A stretch of DNA of 64,000 nt, taken from assembly GCA_029260235.1 (NCBI GenBank), contig JAJDDP010000045.1, positions 1 to 64,000 of the forward strand. Direction: 5' to 3'. The notes under the pieces were generated by a model. That model saw nothing but the letters and a program-made list of their open reading frames with translations, had not been told where the DNA came from and ran no database searches. The stretch is from Phycisphaerae bacterium. GTDB taxonomy: Bacteria; Planctomycetota; Phycisphaerae; UBA1845. This document shows positions 44,129 through 53,674 of the stretch, piece by piece. The translations under genes were made by a program, and so were the position numbers. How positions within the stretch are numbered: position 1 is the stretch's first letter; the number at the start of each line of letters is the position of its first letter.

Positions 44129-44653
44129 ATGACTGCGAAGGATATGGCATCACGGATCGAACTGAGGGTGGGCGATATTACCACGTTGCGTGTCGATGCC
44201 ATTGTCAATGCAGCCAACGAATCATTGCTGGGTGGTGGCGGTGTTGACGGAGCCATCCATCGAGCGGCTGGGCCGGATCTACTGGCCGAGTGCCGCACCC
44301 TGGACGGTTGTCCAACCGGCCAGGCCAAGATCACCCCCGGCTATCGCCTGCCCGCCAAGTATGTGATTCACACCGTAGGCCCGGTCTATCACGGCGGTAC
44401 TGAGGGCGAAACAGAATTGCTCCGCTCGTGCCACATCGAGGCACTGCGACTGGCCGTCGAGCATGATTGCAGGACGGTCGCATTCCCAGCCATCAGTTGC
44501 GGGGTGTACGGCTATCCGATCACCGAAGCTGCCCGCATCGCACTGAGCGCTGCGGCTGAGCATCTTCGGTCAGAAGACGTGCCCGAGAAGATCACCTTCG
44601 TGCTCTTTAGCCAAGCAGCATACGCGGCCTTCGATGCGGTAAGGCAAGATTGA
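44129..44653 (+). CDS. Macro-domain ADP-ribose hydrolase (YmdB-like)
   Basis: 174 residues from the ATG at 44129, with GGAGAGGGGG just upstream (44090 is a less likely start). Macro-domain landmarks: [20 protein letters not shown] and [11 protein letters not shown], then [13 protein letters not shown] and [20 protein letters not shown]. These are the ADP-ribose-binding loops and the Asn/Asp positions of deacetylating MacroD/YmdB enzymes, which remove ADP-ribose from proteins or O-acetyl-ADP-ribose. It follows the WaaP-like gene by 57 bases. Confidence 0.92.
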   Translation: MTAKDMASRIELRVGDITTLRVDAIVNAANESLLGGGGVDGAIHRAAGPDLLAECRTLDGCPTGQAKITPGYRLPAKYVIHTVGPVYHGGTEGETELLRSCHIEALRLAVEHDCRTVAFPAISCGVYGYPITEAARIALSAAAEHLRSEDVPEKITFVLFSQAAYAAFDAVRQD

Positions 44654-44654
44654 T

Positions 44655-45392
44655 CTATGAAGTCACTAGGGCAGCGGGGGCAGAGTCAGCCACAGTCTGG
44701 GCCAGCGACTTCTTCACGCAGTAGGCATAGCCGATCCAGATGAGGATCAAGCCAACAAACTCGCCGACGTATAACGCCTCAACGATACCCGCCTTGGCCA
44801 TCCCGCCGCCAATTCCCGGCAGAATCGCACCGATGGCGATAAAGGTGTTGCCAATGGCCCGGTTGCCCGTGGCTTGATTCTTGGCGAAGCGGTAGGCGCT
44901 CAGGAATGCGCCACCGATGAGGAAAATGGCTGCGTAGATGTTGATGAACGGCGTCATCAGGCGAACCTTGGACCAAACTAGGATCGCGCCGGAAGGTTTG
45001 TGCGATTCCACCGCCTCTAGATTGACCGGAGAGAGGATGACCAAGACTGACACCAAGATGATGATCGGCACAGTGATGGCGGTCATCATGTTTGCGGCCT
45101 TACGTTTGAGATGCAGATAGACCGAACCTTGGGCCAGCGGATAGCCTCCCAACAGGGCTCCGGCGATATACCATGCTTTGTTCAGGAATATGGAGTTTCC
45201 CATCAGGGTGATGGCGCTTTCAAGGCCCGTTCCCAATCCGTAGGCAAACACGCCGCCCGCCCACCAGAGCAAGTGGGTTCCTTTGCCCTTGAACTGAAAC
45301 CGGCGAATCAGAACGGCCAAGAAAATGGCTGACAGTACGGTCGTGCCAATGGGCAAGTAATGAACAGCATGCAACGATTCCAGCTGGGGCAT
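44655..45392 (-). CDS. Seven-helix membrane protein of unknown function
   Basis: 245 residues with about seven hydrophobic helices: PIGTTVLSAIFLAVLI, LLWWAGGVFAYGLGTGLES, IAGALLGGYPLAQGSVYL, MTAITVPIIILVSVLVIL, FINIYAAIFLIGGAFLSA, FIAIGAILPGIGGGMA and ALYVGEFVGLILIWIGYAY. The layout resembles uncharacterised 7TM proteins found in several phyla. GGGAG lies 8 bases before the ATG. It is convergent with the macro-domain gene. Confidence 0.75.
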   Translation of the reverse strand: MPQLESLHAVHYLPIGTTVLSAIFLAVLIRRFQFKGKGTHLLWWAGGVFAYGLGTGLESAITLMGNSIFLNKAWYIAGALLGGYPLAQGSVYLHLKRKAANMMTAITVPIIILVSVLVILSPVNLEAVESHKPSGAILVWSKVRLMTPFINIYAAIFLIGGAFLSAYRFAKNQATGNRAIGNTFIAIGAILPGIGGGMAKAGIVEALYVGEFVGLILIWIGYAYCVKKSLAQTVADSAPAALVTS

Positions 45393-45616
45393 GGTCCGGA
45401 CTCCCGGTCAAGATTTCATTGAGTGCAGTCGTCGGCCCACCACATGGTCACCCTTCAACCGAACGAAGAGTGGCCCACATTATGCAGGTAAGGGAGCTTG
45501 ACCGAAAGGGCTTGCGATTTGTGCCAACAATAAAAGGCATAGGCGGGCTGAGCAAATTGTTCTGATCAGGGATCAAACTGTTGCATATTCGTTGCCATCG
45601 CCTTAGAAGTCCGTTC

Positions 45617-47815
45617 ATGTTTGCTTGGTTGGGGGGAAATGCTTGGCGGAGTCCGTGGTTGTGGATCGCAGGGTGGGCCGCGCTCGCCGCAACCCTGCAT
45701 GGAATAGGGCCTACGCCTGCCCAATTGGCCCAGATCGAACCTCGTTCGTTGATGGCTGACGACGAACGGTACAACCAGGCCTTGAGGGTGGAGCGGGAGT
45801 CGTTTCCTGATGTGGCTTCGCGGACTCGAACCGTGCTGGTTTTCGCTCACAACCCCGCGTTGACGACCGAGGATCACGCCTACCTTGCTCGCCTGACCGC
45901 CCGGTTGGCGCAGGAGTCAGCCGAGCGGCATTGGCAAGTGCGGTCTCCGATCAGTCAGCCCTTTCTGCGGCCTCGGTTGCTGAGTTCAGATGGTCAAGCG
46001 GCCATGATCATCGTGGGGCTGGACATCAACTATGTGACTGATCGCTGCCGTCGGGAAGTCGGGCTAATCGAGCGGCTCGCCCGCAAGGATTTGCCGGCAG
46101 GGTCGCAGCTGGAAATCACCGGCGAGGGCGGCATGGGCCGGGATCTGAGCGACGCATCAGACCGGGCTTATCGACGCACGACATGGGTCACGGTGGGAGT
46201 GCTACTTGTCATCTTAGCCCTGGTGTACCGCTCCCCACTGGCTGCCTTGCTACCGCTCATCGCCGTTGGCATCAGCGTATTCACCGCGATGGCAGCGTTG
46301 AACCTTTTGGCTTTGTCAGGTTGGTCCATCAGCGGCATGGAAAAGAGTTTTGTCGTGGTGCTGTTGTTCGGCTCGGGCATCGATTTTTCACTCTTTTGGA
46401 TGTGGCGTTACCGCGAAGCGCTTTCTTCAACTTTGCCGAGGCGCGAAGCTTTCGTCTTGGCATCGGCGGCAACCGGACCAGCAGTAGCAGCCAGTGCAGC
46501 CACAACAGTCTGCGGCTTCTTAATGCTCACCTTTGCCGAGCTTCTGCCTTCGCACAACGCGGGTCGGGCACTGTCGGTGGCGCTGTTGGTCGCCTTTGCT
46601 GCGGCTGTGACCTTGGTGCCTGCCACTGCCCGCCTCGTTGGATCTGCCCTGTTTTGGCCACGAAAATCGGAAACGGTCAATGATCCTCAATCTCGGCTTT
46701 GGGCGCCAGCTGCGAACCTGGTCGGTCGCCGACCCGGCATGGTCATTGTCGGGGTCATGTTGCTGCTGGCTGTCCCGGTTTGGGGAGGGCTTTGCGTCGA
46801 ATATGAGTACGACGCCTTCGGCGTTATCCCCCAGGCCAGCGGCACCGCCCGGGGGCGCGCGTTAGCAGAAGAACATTTTGGAGCCAGCGGACTGTTTGGT
46901 TGGACGATCCTGATCGAATCAGCTGAGCTGCGCAAGGCAACGCCCGCACTGGCCGAATCCGGAAGGCAGTTGGCAGACCAATTGGCCGTCGTTCCCGGGA
47001 TCACAGACGTCTGGAGTTTGGGCAATCCGTTGGGGCGATCGGCGGGGCTGCTAGGCCAAACCGCGTCTCTGGCAGGACCAGCCATCGGCAAGTTCTACTT
47101 GAACAGTGAGTCCGGGTTCATGCGGCTTGAATTGATGATGGAGCATCCGCCGCTTTCCAGAGAGGCGATGCGCTGTTGCGAACAGATTCAGGCGGCTGCC
47201 CAGTCGTGGATTGATGCGATGCTTCACGGCGTTGGAAGAATCCATGCGACGGGCTTGACGCCCTACATCATGAATATCCGTACGCTGGCTGATGCTGATC
47301 AAGGGCGGGTGATGCTCTTTGCCACGATGACTATCGCGCTGCTGGTCTTCATTTGGTCGAGGCGGATTGGTCTTAGTTTGTTCATGGTCAGTTCTACGCT
47401 TCTTGTTTACGCAGCCGCCTTGGGCATGACCGATTTCTTCTTTGCGGGCATCTTGGGTTGGCCCGGCATCGACTGGAAGGTGCAGTTATTCCTCTTTGTC
47501 GTCCTCGTTGCCGTTGGGCAGGACTACAACATCTTTATTGTGTCTCGGATACGACAGGAATGCCTGGACCATTCCCCGACCACAGCCGTCAAGAATGCGA
47601 TCATCCATACGGGATCGGTCATAAGCAGTTGTGGGCTGATCATGGCTGCCACGCTGGTTTCCCTGGCTGCTACGGGCCTGCCTCTGTTGCAGGAATTGGG
47701 CTTTGCGTTTGCCACGGGCATTCTGTTGGACACCTTTGTCGTTCGCCCATTGTTTGTGCCGGCCTTTTTCTTGCTGGCTGAGCGAGCGAGGGGCCGCACA
47801 GATTCAGGCACCTGA
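45617..47815 (+). CDS. MMPL/RND-family membrane transporter
   Basis: About 732 residues from the ATG at 45617 (a TTG at 45581 would add 12). It has the duplicated RND layout: helix 1 near the start, a large periplasmic loop, then helices 2-6 with YRSPLAALLPLIAVGISVF and the MMPL signature VVLLFGSGIDFSLFWMWRYR. The second half has another loop and helices with VVLVAVGQDYNIFIVSRIRQ, where GxDYN is the proton-relay-type Asp-Tyr motif. The export substrate may be lipids or related compounds, inferred from the family. No partner periplasmic adaptor is next to it. Confidence 0.88.
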   Translation: MFAWLGGNAWRSPWLWIAGWAALAATLHGIGPTPAQLAQIEPRSLMADDERYNQALRVERESFPDVASRTRTVLVFAHNPALTTEDHAYLARLTARLAQESAERHWQVRSPISQPFLRPRLLSSDGQAAMIIVGLDINYVTDRCRREVGLIERLARKDLPAGSQLEITGEGGMGRDLSDASDRAYRRTTWVTVGVLLVILALVYRSPLAALLPLIAVGISVFTAMAALNLLALSGWSISGMEKSFVVVLLFGSGIDFSLFWMWRYREALSSTLPRREAFVLASAATGPAVAASAATTVCGFLMLTFAELLPSHNAGRALSVALLVAFAAAVTLVPATARLVGSALFWPRKSETVNDPQSRLWAPAANLVGRRPGMVIVGVMLLLAVPVWGGLCVEYEYDAFGVIPQASGTARGRALAEEHFGASGLFGWTILIESAELRKATPALAESGRQLADQLAVVPGITDVWSLGNPLGRSAGLLGQTASLAGPAIGKFYLNSESGFMRLELMMEHPPLSREAMRCCEQIQAAAQSWIDAMLHGVGRIHATGLTPYIMNIRTLADADQGRVMLFATMTIALLVFIWSRRIGLSLFMVSSTLLVYAAALGMTDFFFAGILGWPGIDWKVQLFLFVVLVAVGQDYNIFIVSRIRQECLDHSPTTAVKNAIIHTGSVISSCGLIMAATLVSLAATGLPLLQELGFAFATGILLDTFVVRPLFVPAFFLLAERARGRTDSGT

Positions 47816-47948
47816 GCATGTTTCAACATCGCCCTCCCGGGCTGATACCGTCACGGATAGCCTCGAATCAGGGAGGGACTCGACTTCGGCGGATTTGGGC
47901 CATATAGTCGCTGTGAGTGTGGGTCTTATCAGCAATGGGGGCATACGC

Positions 47949-49121
47949 ATGACACGACGGCAGCAGCGAGCAACCGACGTTCGAGCTTGGGCATTGGCAG
48001 TAGCATTGTTGGCTGGGCCGATCCTGAGCAAAGCCGAAGTGATCCGCCTCGATGCTAGTATCAAGACCCAGAGTGTAGAGTTGATCAATGGTCAGGAGCG
48101 AAGCTCAGATGAGGCATTCGAGGAGTTCGCAGTCACCAGCAGCGCCCTGCCGCTCCAAGTACAGTCCAATCTGATGCTGCCAACGCGGGATGGTTCTTTT
48201 GTGGCTATGTCCAGCGGCTTTGCTGACTTTCGAGAGCCTCGGCTTGGCATCGGCGCCAATCCTTCGGAGTTCGGCTTAGAGGCAATCTGCTACTCCGTTG
48301 ATCCGGAGGTTGGCTACCGGGTCAACAGCAAAGGTTCCGAGGCACGCGGGATTCGATTCAGCCGCCGCGAACTGTTGACCAGCAGCACCGATCCCAAGAC
48401 GGTCATCAGCACCATCAACCTGTCAGGCCTCATCATCGCCTGGACCGAGAATTCGGGCCTCGACCTAACCGGACTGGACGGCAGCCTGAGATTCATCGTC
48501 GAGCAAGTGCGCACATCCGCGGAAGAAGAAACCGGCGATACCATCGAGCATCGTGAAACTGTCTACGAAATCGAGCTAGGCGTGGAAGGCGTTGCCGAAG
48601 GGTTTGTCCATCCATTTATCGCCGGCGTCGGTTCGTTTCTGTTCGGCGGGCCTGAACTTGTTCAGTCACTCGTAGGCCCAAATATGTTCACCGATGCGTT
48701 CGGTAACATGGGCAACGCCTGGGTTATGGTAATTCCAGAGCAGGTCTTGCCCTACGCCTACCAAGCCAGCGTGGATGAAGAATTTGACCTGGTCGCTAGC
48801 CTTGAACTCAACATCGCCAACGTGCCCGACGGAACCGGTATCGCAGCCGTCTTTGGGCGCGGCTTTGAAGGCCTGGCCGGCATCTTGGATCAGAGTTTCT
48901 CCAACGGCGACGGCAGCGCTTCGCAAAAAGCGCTCAACGATGCCTTGTCAGAGGCACCCGCGCCCGAACCCGTCGAGCTTGGGCTGGATCACGGGCAAGC
49001 ATCGGGCAACCGATCAGGAATGTGCGGCGCGCTGGGTGCCGATGGCTTGGCTGCGTTGCTCCCGCTGATCCTCTTGCCAGCCCTGCGCATGCGTCCACGC
49101 ATTTCACGACAAACCTCATAG
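47949..49121 (+). CDS. Exported protein with C-terminal CG-hydrophobic-Arg anchor
   Basis: About 390 residues from the ATG at 47949 (GGGGG about 8 bases upstream; the long frame from 47703 overlaps the transporter and is not used). The signal peptide is AWALAVALLAGPILSKAEV. The body is beta-rich without a recognised domain. The end shows NRSGMCGALGADGLAALLPL, a hydrophobic helix and a basic tail (RMRPRISRQTS). This matches in layout the tail of the VWA lipoprotein at 30431, suggesting a shared cell-envelope sorting signal. Confidence 0.75.
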   Translation: MTRRQQRATDVRAWALAVALLAGPILSKAEVIRLDASIKTQSVELINGQERSSDEAFEEFAVTSSALPLQVQSNLMLPTRDGSFVAMSSGFADFREPRLGIGANPSEFGLEAICYSVDPEVGYRVNSKGSEARGIRFSRRELLTSSTDPKTVISTINLSGLIIAWTENSGLDLTGLDGSLRFIVEQVRTSAEEETGDTIEHRETVYEIELGVEGVAEGFVHPFIAGVGSFLFGGPELVQSLVGPNMFTDAFGNMGNAWVMVIPEQVLPYAYQASVDEEFDLVASLELNIANVPDGTGIAAVFGRGFEGLAGILDQSFSNGDGSASQKALNDALSEAPAPEPVELGLDHGQASGNRSGMCGALGADGLAALLPLILLPALRMRPRISRQTS

Positions 49122-49153
49122 CAACTTTGTTTTCGGTTTAGCTGGGGAGCGGC

Positions 49154-50302
49154 CTATTCGTTGGTTGGTTTGACGTCGCGTTGGTCGAGATAACGGCCAC
49201 TGATGATCGTGCGGTGCATGCACTCGGCCACACCTTGCGTTCCGCGATCAGTGAAGTGGACGGAATCGCCGAAGTGGATATTGCCGCCGAGCACAGCCTC
49301 AAAGACATCCGCACAGCTTAGCTGTCGATTCATTGCGACATCTTGGATGGCATCATTGAACTTGCGGTAGGCCCGATTCAACCCCAATAGCGAAAGATAC
49401 TGGTTGTAGTACAAGGCCGTCTGGGCTCCTCGCCTCTGCACGTCCTCAGGCTGGTCGATCCTCATCGAAGTCGCGACGGTGGCTAGTAACACCGGGATAC
49501 CTTCATCCTGGCAATCTGCGACCAAAGCCTCCAACCGTTCCCGAAAATGATCGATGGCGATATCGGGCAGATCGTCGTGGCGCTCAGCAGAGGCTGATTG
49601 GTTCATTTGGATCTGAACATTCTTGGCCACTTTTTCGACCAGGAGGCTCTTCCGGGCCAACCAATGAAGGATGCCGCTCGAACCGTCTATCGGATTTTTT
49701 CTGTTGGCTGGGGCAAAAGCGATTCGTTGCTCGTAGCTGAGGTCGTTGGGCGCGTGATAAACTATGATCGCATCAGGCTCAAGCGGTAGCACGCGTTCTT
49801 GAAAGTTCACTCGACTGCTGCTCAACGTGTATCCCGGAACTCCCGCGTTGACTACTTCGATGTTCCGGTCCGGATAGGTCTCCCTCAGCAAGTGCTGCAA
49901 CCGCCCAGGCCAAGTCGTTTCGTTGGACGAACAATAGAGACCAAAAGTCGTCGAGCCGCCCAGGCAAGCAACACGAAATGTGCCCGGCGGTTTGGGTACG
50001 CTGATCTCAGGCCCACGGAAACCGGCGCCATTGATGGCGATGCTGCACTCCTGACCGTCCAGCACCGCGTGGGGCCTGGGCACCTTGCCCAGACGTGCGT
50101 GAGGCAAGTAGAGATTCGCACTGGGGCTTGCGCTGCCAAAGCGGATCCAGTCGCGGGTGCGAACCGCCAACTCAGCAGTCACCAACAGGCCCAACAACAG
50201 CACCAGGCCAAACAACGCCTTCTTCCACCTCGGAAGCGAACCGGCCAGATCCTCAACGTGCGGGCATGCGGTTATCGACGATGGATAGGTTGCTTCGGTC
50301 AT
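49154..50302 (-). CDS. SGNH/GDSL-family hydrolase, membrane-anchored
   Basis: About 382 residues from the ATG at 50302; starts at 50356 or 50506 are also open. An N-terminal anchor (KALFGLVLLLGLLVTAELAV) is followed by an SGNH domain: block I ACLGGSTTFG with the nucleophile Ser, block II Gly in VVNAGVPGYTLSSS, block III Asn in YHAPNDLSYE, and block V Asp-x-x-His in DSVHFTDRG. Enzymes of this type de-O-acetylate surface polysaccharides or act as esterases in the periplasm. It is convergent with the exported-protein gene. Confidence 0.82.
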   Translation of the reverse strand: MTEATYPSSITACPHVEDLAGSLPRWKKALFGLVLLLGLLVTAELAVRTRDWIRFGSASPSANLYLPHARLGKVPRPHAVLDGQECSIAINGAGFRGPEISVPKPPGTFRVACLGGSTTFGLYCSSNETTWPGRLQHLLRETYPDRNIEVVNAGVPGYTLSSSRVNFQERVLPLEPDAIIVYHAPNDLSYEQRIAFAPANRKNPIDGSSGILHWLARKSLLVEKVAKNVQIQMNQSASAERHDDLPDIAIDHFRERLEALVADCQDEGIPVLLATVATSMRIDQPEDVQRRGAQTALYYNQYLSLLGLNRAYRKFNDAIQDVAMNRQLSCADVFEAVLGGNIHFGDSVHFTDRGTQGVAECMHRTIISGRYLDQRDVKPTNE

Positions 50303-50627
50303 CGAACATATTATCGGCAGCAATTCGGGTATGAGTGAGCTGAGTAGCTCCGTCATGGGAAGGATAAACAAACGCAAACAGGAAAAAATACGCCCATCGC
50401 TGGGGATTGTGCAAACGCGCCAAGGGCGGGGAAAACCGTGATGGCCTTCCATTCCACTCTGAGCGCATGCGTCCCGCAGCAAGGCTGGAAACAGCAATTG
50501 CATCATCGACGCGCGCGTTGCGTAGACATTCGGGCACGTTGGTGCTCTTGCAAAATCAGGAGGGGTTTAGACCTGAAGAACAAGGAGAGGGGGCAGGCGA
50601 TCCTATTTTCTTCTCTAGAAAGGACTT

Positions 50628-50735
50628 ATGGCCGTCGATAAGACTCTTTGCCCGAAAATCCAGACTCCATCGCGTTGCCGATGCGACCATGTTTCTCACG
50701 CTCGGCGTTGCGATTCGATAGGTCACTTTTGGTGA
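50628..50735 (+). CDS. Possible tiny gene 1 of three: 35-residue Cys-rich peptide
   Basis: The ATG at 50628 is preceded by GAAAGGACTT, with AAAGGA as a Shine-Dalgarno-like site. The product begins MAVDKTLCPKIQ and contains four Cys, among them the segment CRCDH. No family is known. It is called mainly because two further tiny frames with ribosome sites follow at once. Confidence 0.3.
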   Translation: MAVDKTLCPKIQTPSRCRCDHVSHARRCDSIGHFW

Positions 50736-50757
50736 TGAGAAAGGGAGGATTGGTACT

Positions 50758-50832
50758 ATGCAACTCTTCTACTTCATCGTTGATCTGCTCGAAGGTTGGG
50801 TGCCGCTGATTGTCATCGGCATGGAAGGCTAG
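50758..50832 (+). CDS. Possible tiny gene 2 of three: 24-residue hydrophobic peptide
   Basis: The ATG at 50758 has GGGAGG 9 bases upstream. The product is MQLFYFIVDLLEGWVPLIVI followed by GMEG, an amphipathic or membrane peptide. It follows the previous frame by 22 bases. Small hydrophobic peptides of this size can be toxins, regulators of membrane enzymes or leader peptides. Confidence 0.4.
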   Translation: MQLFYFIVDLLEGWVPLIVIGMEG

Positions 50833-50842
50833 GAGGTGCTCC

Positions 50843-50965
50843 TTGGTTGTCTATCCCATGACAGCACAAGAAATGAGAATGGTTCGCTGGATTGAGCGGA
50901 TCGCCTCAGCCTTGGCACTAACCATTGTTGCCATGTTTGGGGTTATCTCCCTCGTTGCGACGTAA
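50843..50965 (+). CDS. Possible tiny gene 3 of three: 40-residue membrane peptide
   Basis: The TTG at 50843 is preceded by GGAGGTG 4 bases upstream, a very strong Shine-Dalgarno match. The product has a polar N-terminus (TAQEMRMVRWIERI) and one membrane helix (ASALALTIVAMFGVISLVAT). It starts 10 bases after the previous frame and overlaps the 3' end of the kinase gene on the other strand by 23 bases. Confidence 0.4.
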   Translation: MVVYPMTAQEMRMVRWIERIASALALTIVAMFGVISLVAT

Positions 50966-53468
50966 GCGTAGCGGTTCCGGTGGCTGATTCGCTGGCGGTT
51001 CCGCTGGCGGCTCCGTTGGCGGCTCCGTCGGTCGATGCGAAGTGCCTGCTGATGGCACTCCAGCTCCGATCGAGAATCCGATGCCTATTGCGCACGAACT
51101 CAATCCAAAATGCACCTGATGCCGAGGCAAACAGGCAGACGCATATCATAGCCAGGTGAATGGTCACGTAGTCCCGCGACGTGAGCATCACCCAGAATGC
51201 GACGCTGGCCAGAACCAGCAGCGTCATCCAGCATATCTGCCGCGTGCGTTCATTTACCCATACGGTTGAGTCGATGAGTCGTGAAGGCGCCAACCCGCCG
51301 ATCAGCGCGACCAACAGCAGCACGGCGAACACATCAAACGGCAAGGGCCAAGCTGCCCGAATGTACTTCTGATTCAACAATCCTGAAATGGCATCTGCCA
51401 GAAGATAACAGCCAGGCACATTCTCGACGATCAACGAGGCATATTGTACCGAATGGCGATCTGCCCCAAACCCAGGTCTTGCCTTGCGCAGGTCACCGAT
51501 CAACACAACTCTTCCAGCCACCAGGGCATTTAGCTCATCAGGATCACAGCCAAGCAGATGCTGGTAGGATACGGTATGCCTTTCCCAATAGGTTGGCTCC
51601 TTCAAGGGGAAGGTGCTGCAGGCCAGGATGTCTCCTAGATGAACCAAGGGCACCTGCTGGAGAGCCTTGACGGCCAGCGTCAGGCCTATTTGATCACTTT
51701 CGCGCAAGTAGGTGCTCGGTCCGACTCTGTAGTAGGCATCGAGCCACTTTTCTCTGGGCGCATACTCGAGTTCCATCCGGGCTTCGGGATGAACATAGGC
51801 AGCCGACACTGTCAGGGCGACACTGGGAATAATAACACCGTTAGGCCGAACAATCGCCAACACGAACTCGCCGGGTCGCTCGACCATGTCTCTGGCGAAG
51901 ATGACGCCGTGCCGCAATCCGCCGTCCGGCGTATTCAACAAGTCTGGGCTGAGGTCAGGAGCGCCGTCGCCGGCATAATTCCGTGCAGCACACACCACCG
52001 GAATGCCGGTCCGCTCAAGTGCCTCCAAGCCGACGAGGAAGGCCTGATCTTCTTGCCTTGGACTCTTGAAGTAGTAATCCCAAACCACAACGCGAGGCTG
52101 GGCAGTCGCTAGCCGTTGCATCAGTTGGCCGTGAATGCCTCGCCAGGTTGGTACTTTGGCGGTAACACCCTCCATCCCTGCAGCAGCTGCATATTCAAGG
52201 ACGGCCCCAGGCGATTCGTCGTCCACGCCGACTATCAATACTTGGGGGATCTTGGAGGTGGAATTGGCCGATGTCGCCGCCGAACCTGCCCGGTATTCCA
52301 GGCCAGACACCTGCCAACCAACCATGAAAAGCGTCACCGACACCCAGACCAGGACCGGAATAGTCATAGCCATCAAGACCAGCAGCATCCAGTGCGAACG
52401 CGTGGCTGCGCCGACGGCCAATCTCCGTAGGCGGTAGAACATACCCATCGGCTTGGTCCGGATCGGTTGCCCATGGCGGTACCGCTCCAGGTCATCTGCC
52501 ATGTATTTCGCGGATCGCAACCGGTCTGCACGTTCCCAGGTTAGCGTCCGTTCGAGCAACGTTTCCAAGTCTCTGCCACGCTCCACGCCGTCCAACTTGG
52601 GCAGTTGAGGAAGCTCTGTGCGGATTCGATCCAGCAGCGCTTCGTGGGCGGGCCGATCCGGCGTGCTCCTCATCGAATAGGGATAGCCGCCGCCGGTGAC
52701 CACTTCATGGAGCATCAAACCCAAGGCCCAGACGTCACTTCGTTCGTCGGGATGACCGGCGACACCACCCCATGCCTGTTCAGGCGACATGTACTTGAGT
52801 GTGCCGATGAGGTCGCCGACGTGGGTGATGGTGTGCCGATGCCAGGACGTCCAATCGACTCGATTCACGCTGCAGATGCCAAAGTCCAAGACGTGGGGCT
52901 GCCCCTGGGCATCGACCAAGATGTTCTTTGGTTTTAGATCCCGATGGATCACGCCAACTTGGTGAGCCGATGCCACAGCGCGGCATACGCACTCGAGGGT
53001 GTGCAATTTGGCAAGCGTGCTTATGCCGGCGTCGGCTACATACTCATCCAAATGCACGCCGTTGATGTAGTCCATGGTGAGGTACTTTGAACCGGCTGCC
53101 ATCCCCGAGTCGATACACTTGACGATCCAGGGCGAGTCGATTCGCTTGAGCGCTGCCACCTCGCGATCGAAGCGGTCCTTTTCCATATCGCCGAAGCTGC
53201 TGAGAACCTTCAATGCCACCAGTTGCGGTTCGTCGGCAACCCTCCAGGCTTTGTAGACGATGCCGAATCGCCCCCGCCCTAACTCAGCCACGATTTGGCA
53301 GCCGGGCACCTCGGGTGCGGCTGGTTCTTCGATGTGGGTTAGGTAGCGATCCAGACAGGCACGGCAGGTCAAGAGATGGCCGTCGAGCGTAGTAGCACGC
53401 CCAAGCGCGGCACGATCCTTGGCGTAACTACCAAGTTCAGCCGGATTGGGACAGTTGAGCTGCGCCAT
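50943..53468 (-). CDS. Ser/Thr protein kinase with CHASE2 sensor domain
   Basis: About 841 residues from the ATG at 53468 (GGAGGTG 9 bases upstream, which lies inside the longer frame from 53486). An N-terminal Cys/His segment resembles anti-sigma-type zinc fingers (LLTCRACLDRYL). The kinase domain (about 60-330) has LGRGRFGIVYKA, VIHRDLKPKNILV, VLDFGICSVNR and an APE-like MSPEQ, so it is catalytically complete. One membrane helix follows (MLLVLMAMTIPVLVWVSVTL), then a CHASE2 extracytoplasmic sensor (VLIVGVDDESPGAVLEYAAA, VVVWDYYFKSPRQEDQAF) and three C-terminal membrane helices. The sensed signal is unknown. Confidence 0.92.
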   Translation of the reverse strand: MAQLNCPNPAELGSYAKDRAALGRATTLDGHLLTCRACLDRYLTHIEEPAAPEVPGCQIVAELGRGRFGIVYKAWRVADEPQLVALKVLSSFGDMEKDRFDREVAALKRIDSPWIVKCIDSGMAAGSKYLTMDYINGVHLDEYVADAGISTLAKLHTLECVCRAVASAHQVGVIHRDLKPKNILVDAQGQPHVLDFGICSVNRVDWTSWHRHTITHVGDLIGTLKYMSPEQAWGGVAGHPDERSDVWALGLMLHEVVTGGGYPYSMRSTPDRPAHEALLDRIRTELPQLPKLDGVERGRDLETLLERTLTWERADRLRSAKYMADDLERYRHGQPIRTKPMGMFYRLRRLAVGAATRSHWMLLVLMAMTIPVLVWVSVTLFMVGWQVSGLEYRAGSAATSANSTSKIPQVLIVGVDDESPGAVLEYAAAAGMEGVTAKVPTWRGIHGQLMQRLATAQPRVVVWDYYFKSPRQEDQAFLVGLEALERTGIPVVCAARNYAGDGAPDLSPDLLNTPDGGLRHGVIFARDMVERPGEFVLAIVRPNGVIIPSVALTVSAAYVHPEARMELEYAPREKWLDAYYRVGPSTYLRESDQIGLTLAVKALQQVPLVHLGDILACSTFPLKEPTYWERHTVSYQHLLGCDPDELNALVAGRVVLIGDLRKARPGFGADRHSVQYASLIVENVPGCYLLADAISGLLNQKYIRAAWPLPFDVFAVLLLVALIGGLAPSRLIDSTVWVNERTRQICWMTLLVLASVAFWVMLTSRDYVTIHLAMICVCLFASASGAFWIEFVRNRHRILDRSWSAISRHFASTDGAANGAASGTASESATGTATLTSQRGR

Positions 53469-53674
53469 CCGTCGTAACACCTCCATGAGTCCGCAGCCAC
53501 CCGACCCGCCAGGGATGATACTGCGCGCTGCTACTCAGATCGGAATTCAGCCACCCTGGCGCTTAGGCTAACCTCAGAGTGGGATAATTTGGTAAAATAG
53601 GAAAGCCAAAGAGGGCCGAGGTTGAGACAAAAGGCAGCCTATCTTCCAGGCATTGTTCTGATGTTGTTGCAAAG

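Noticed and set aside
47703-47948. N-terminal extension of the exported CG-tail protein
   Set aside because: The extension overlaps the transporter gene in another frame and would bury the clear signal peptide starting at 47949.
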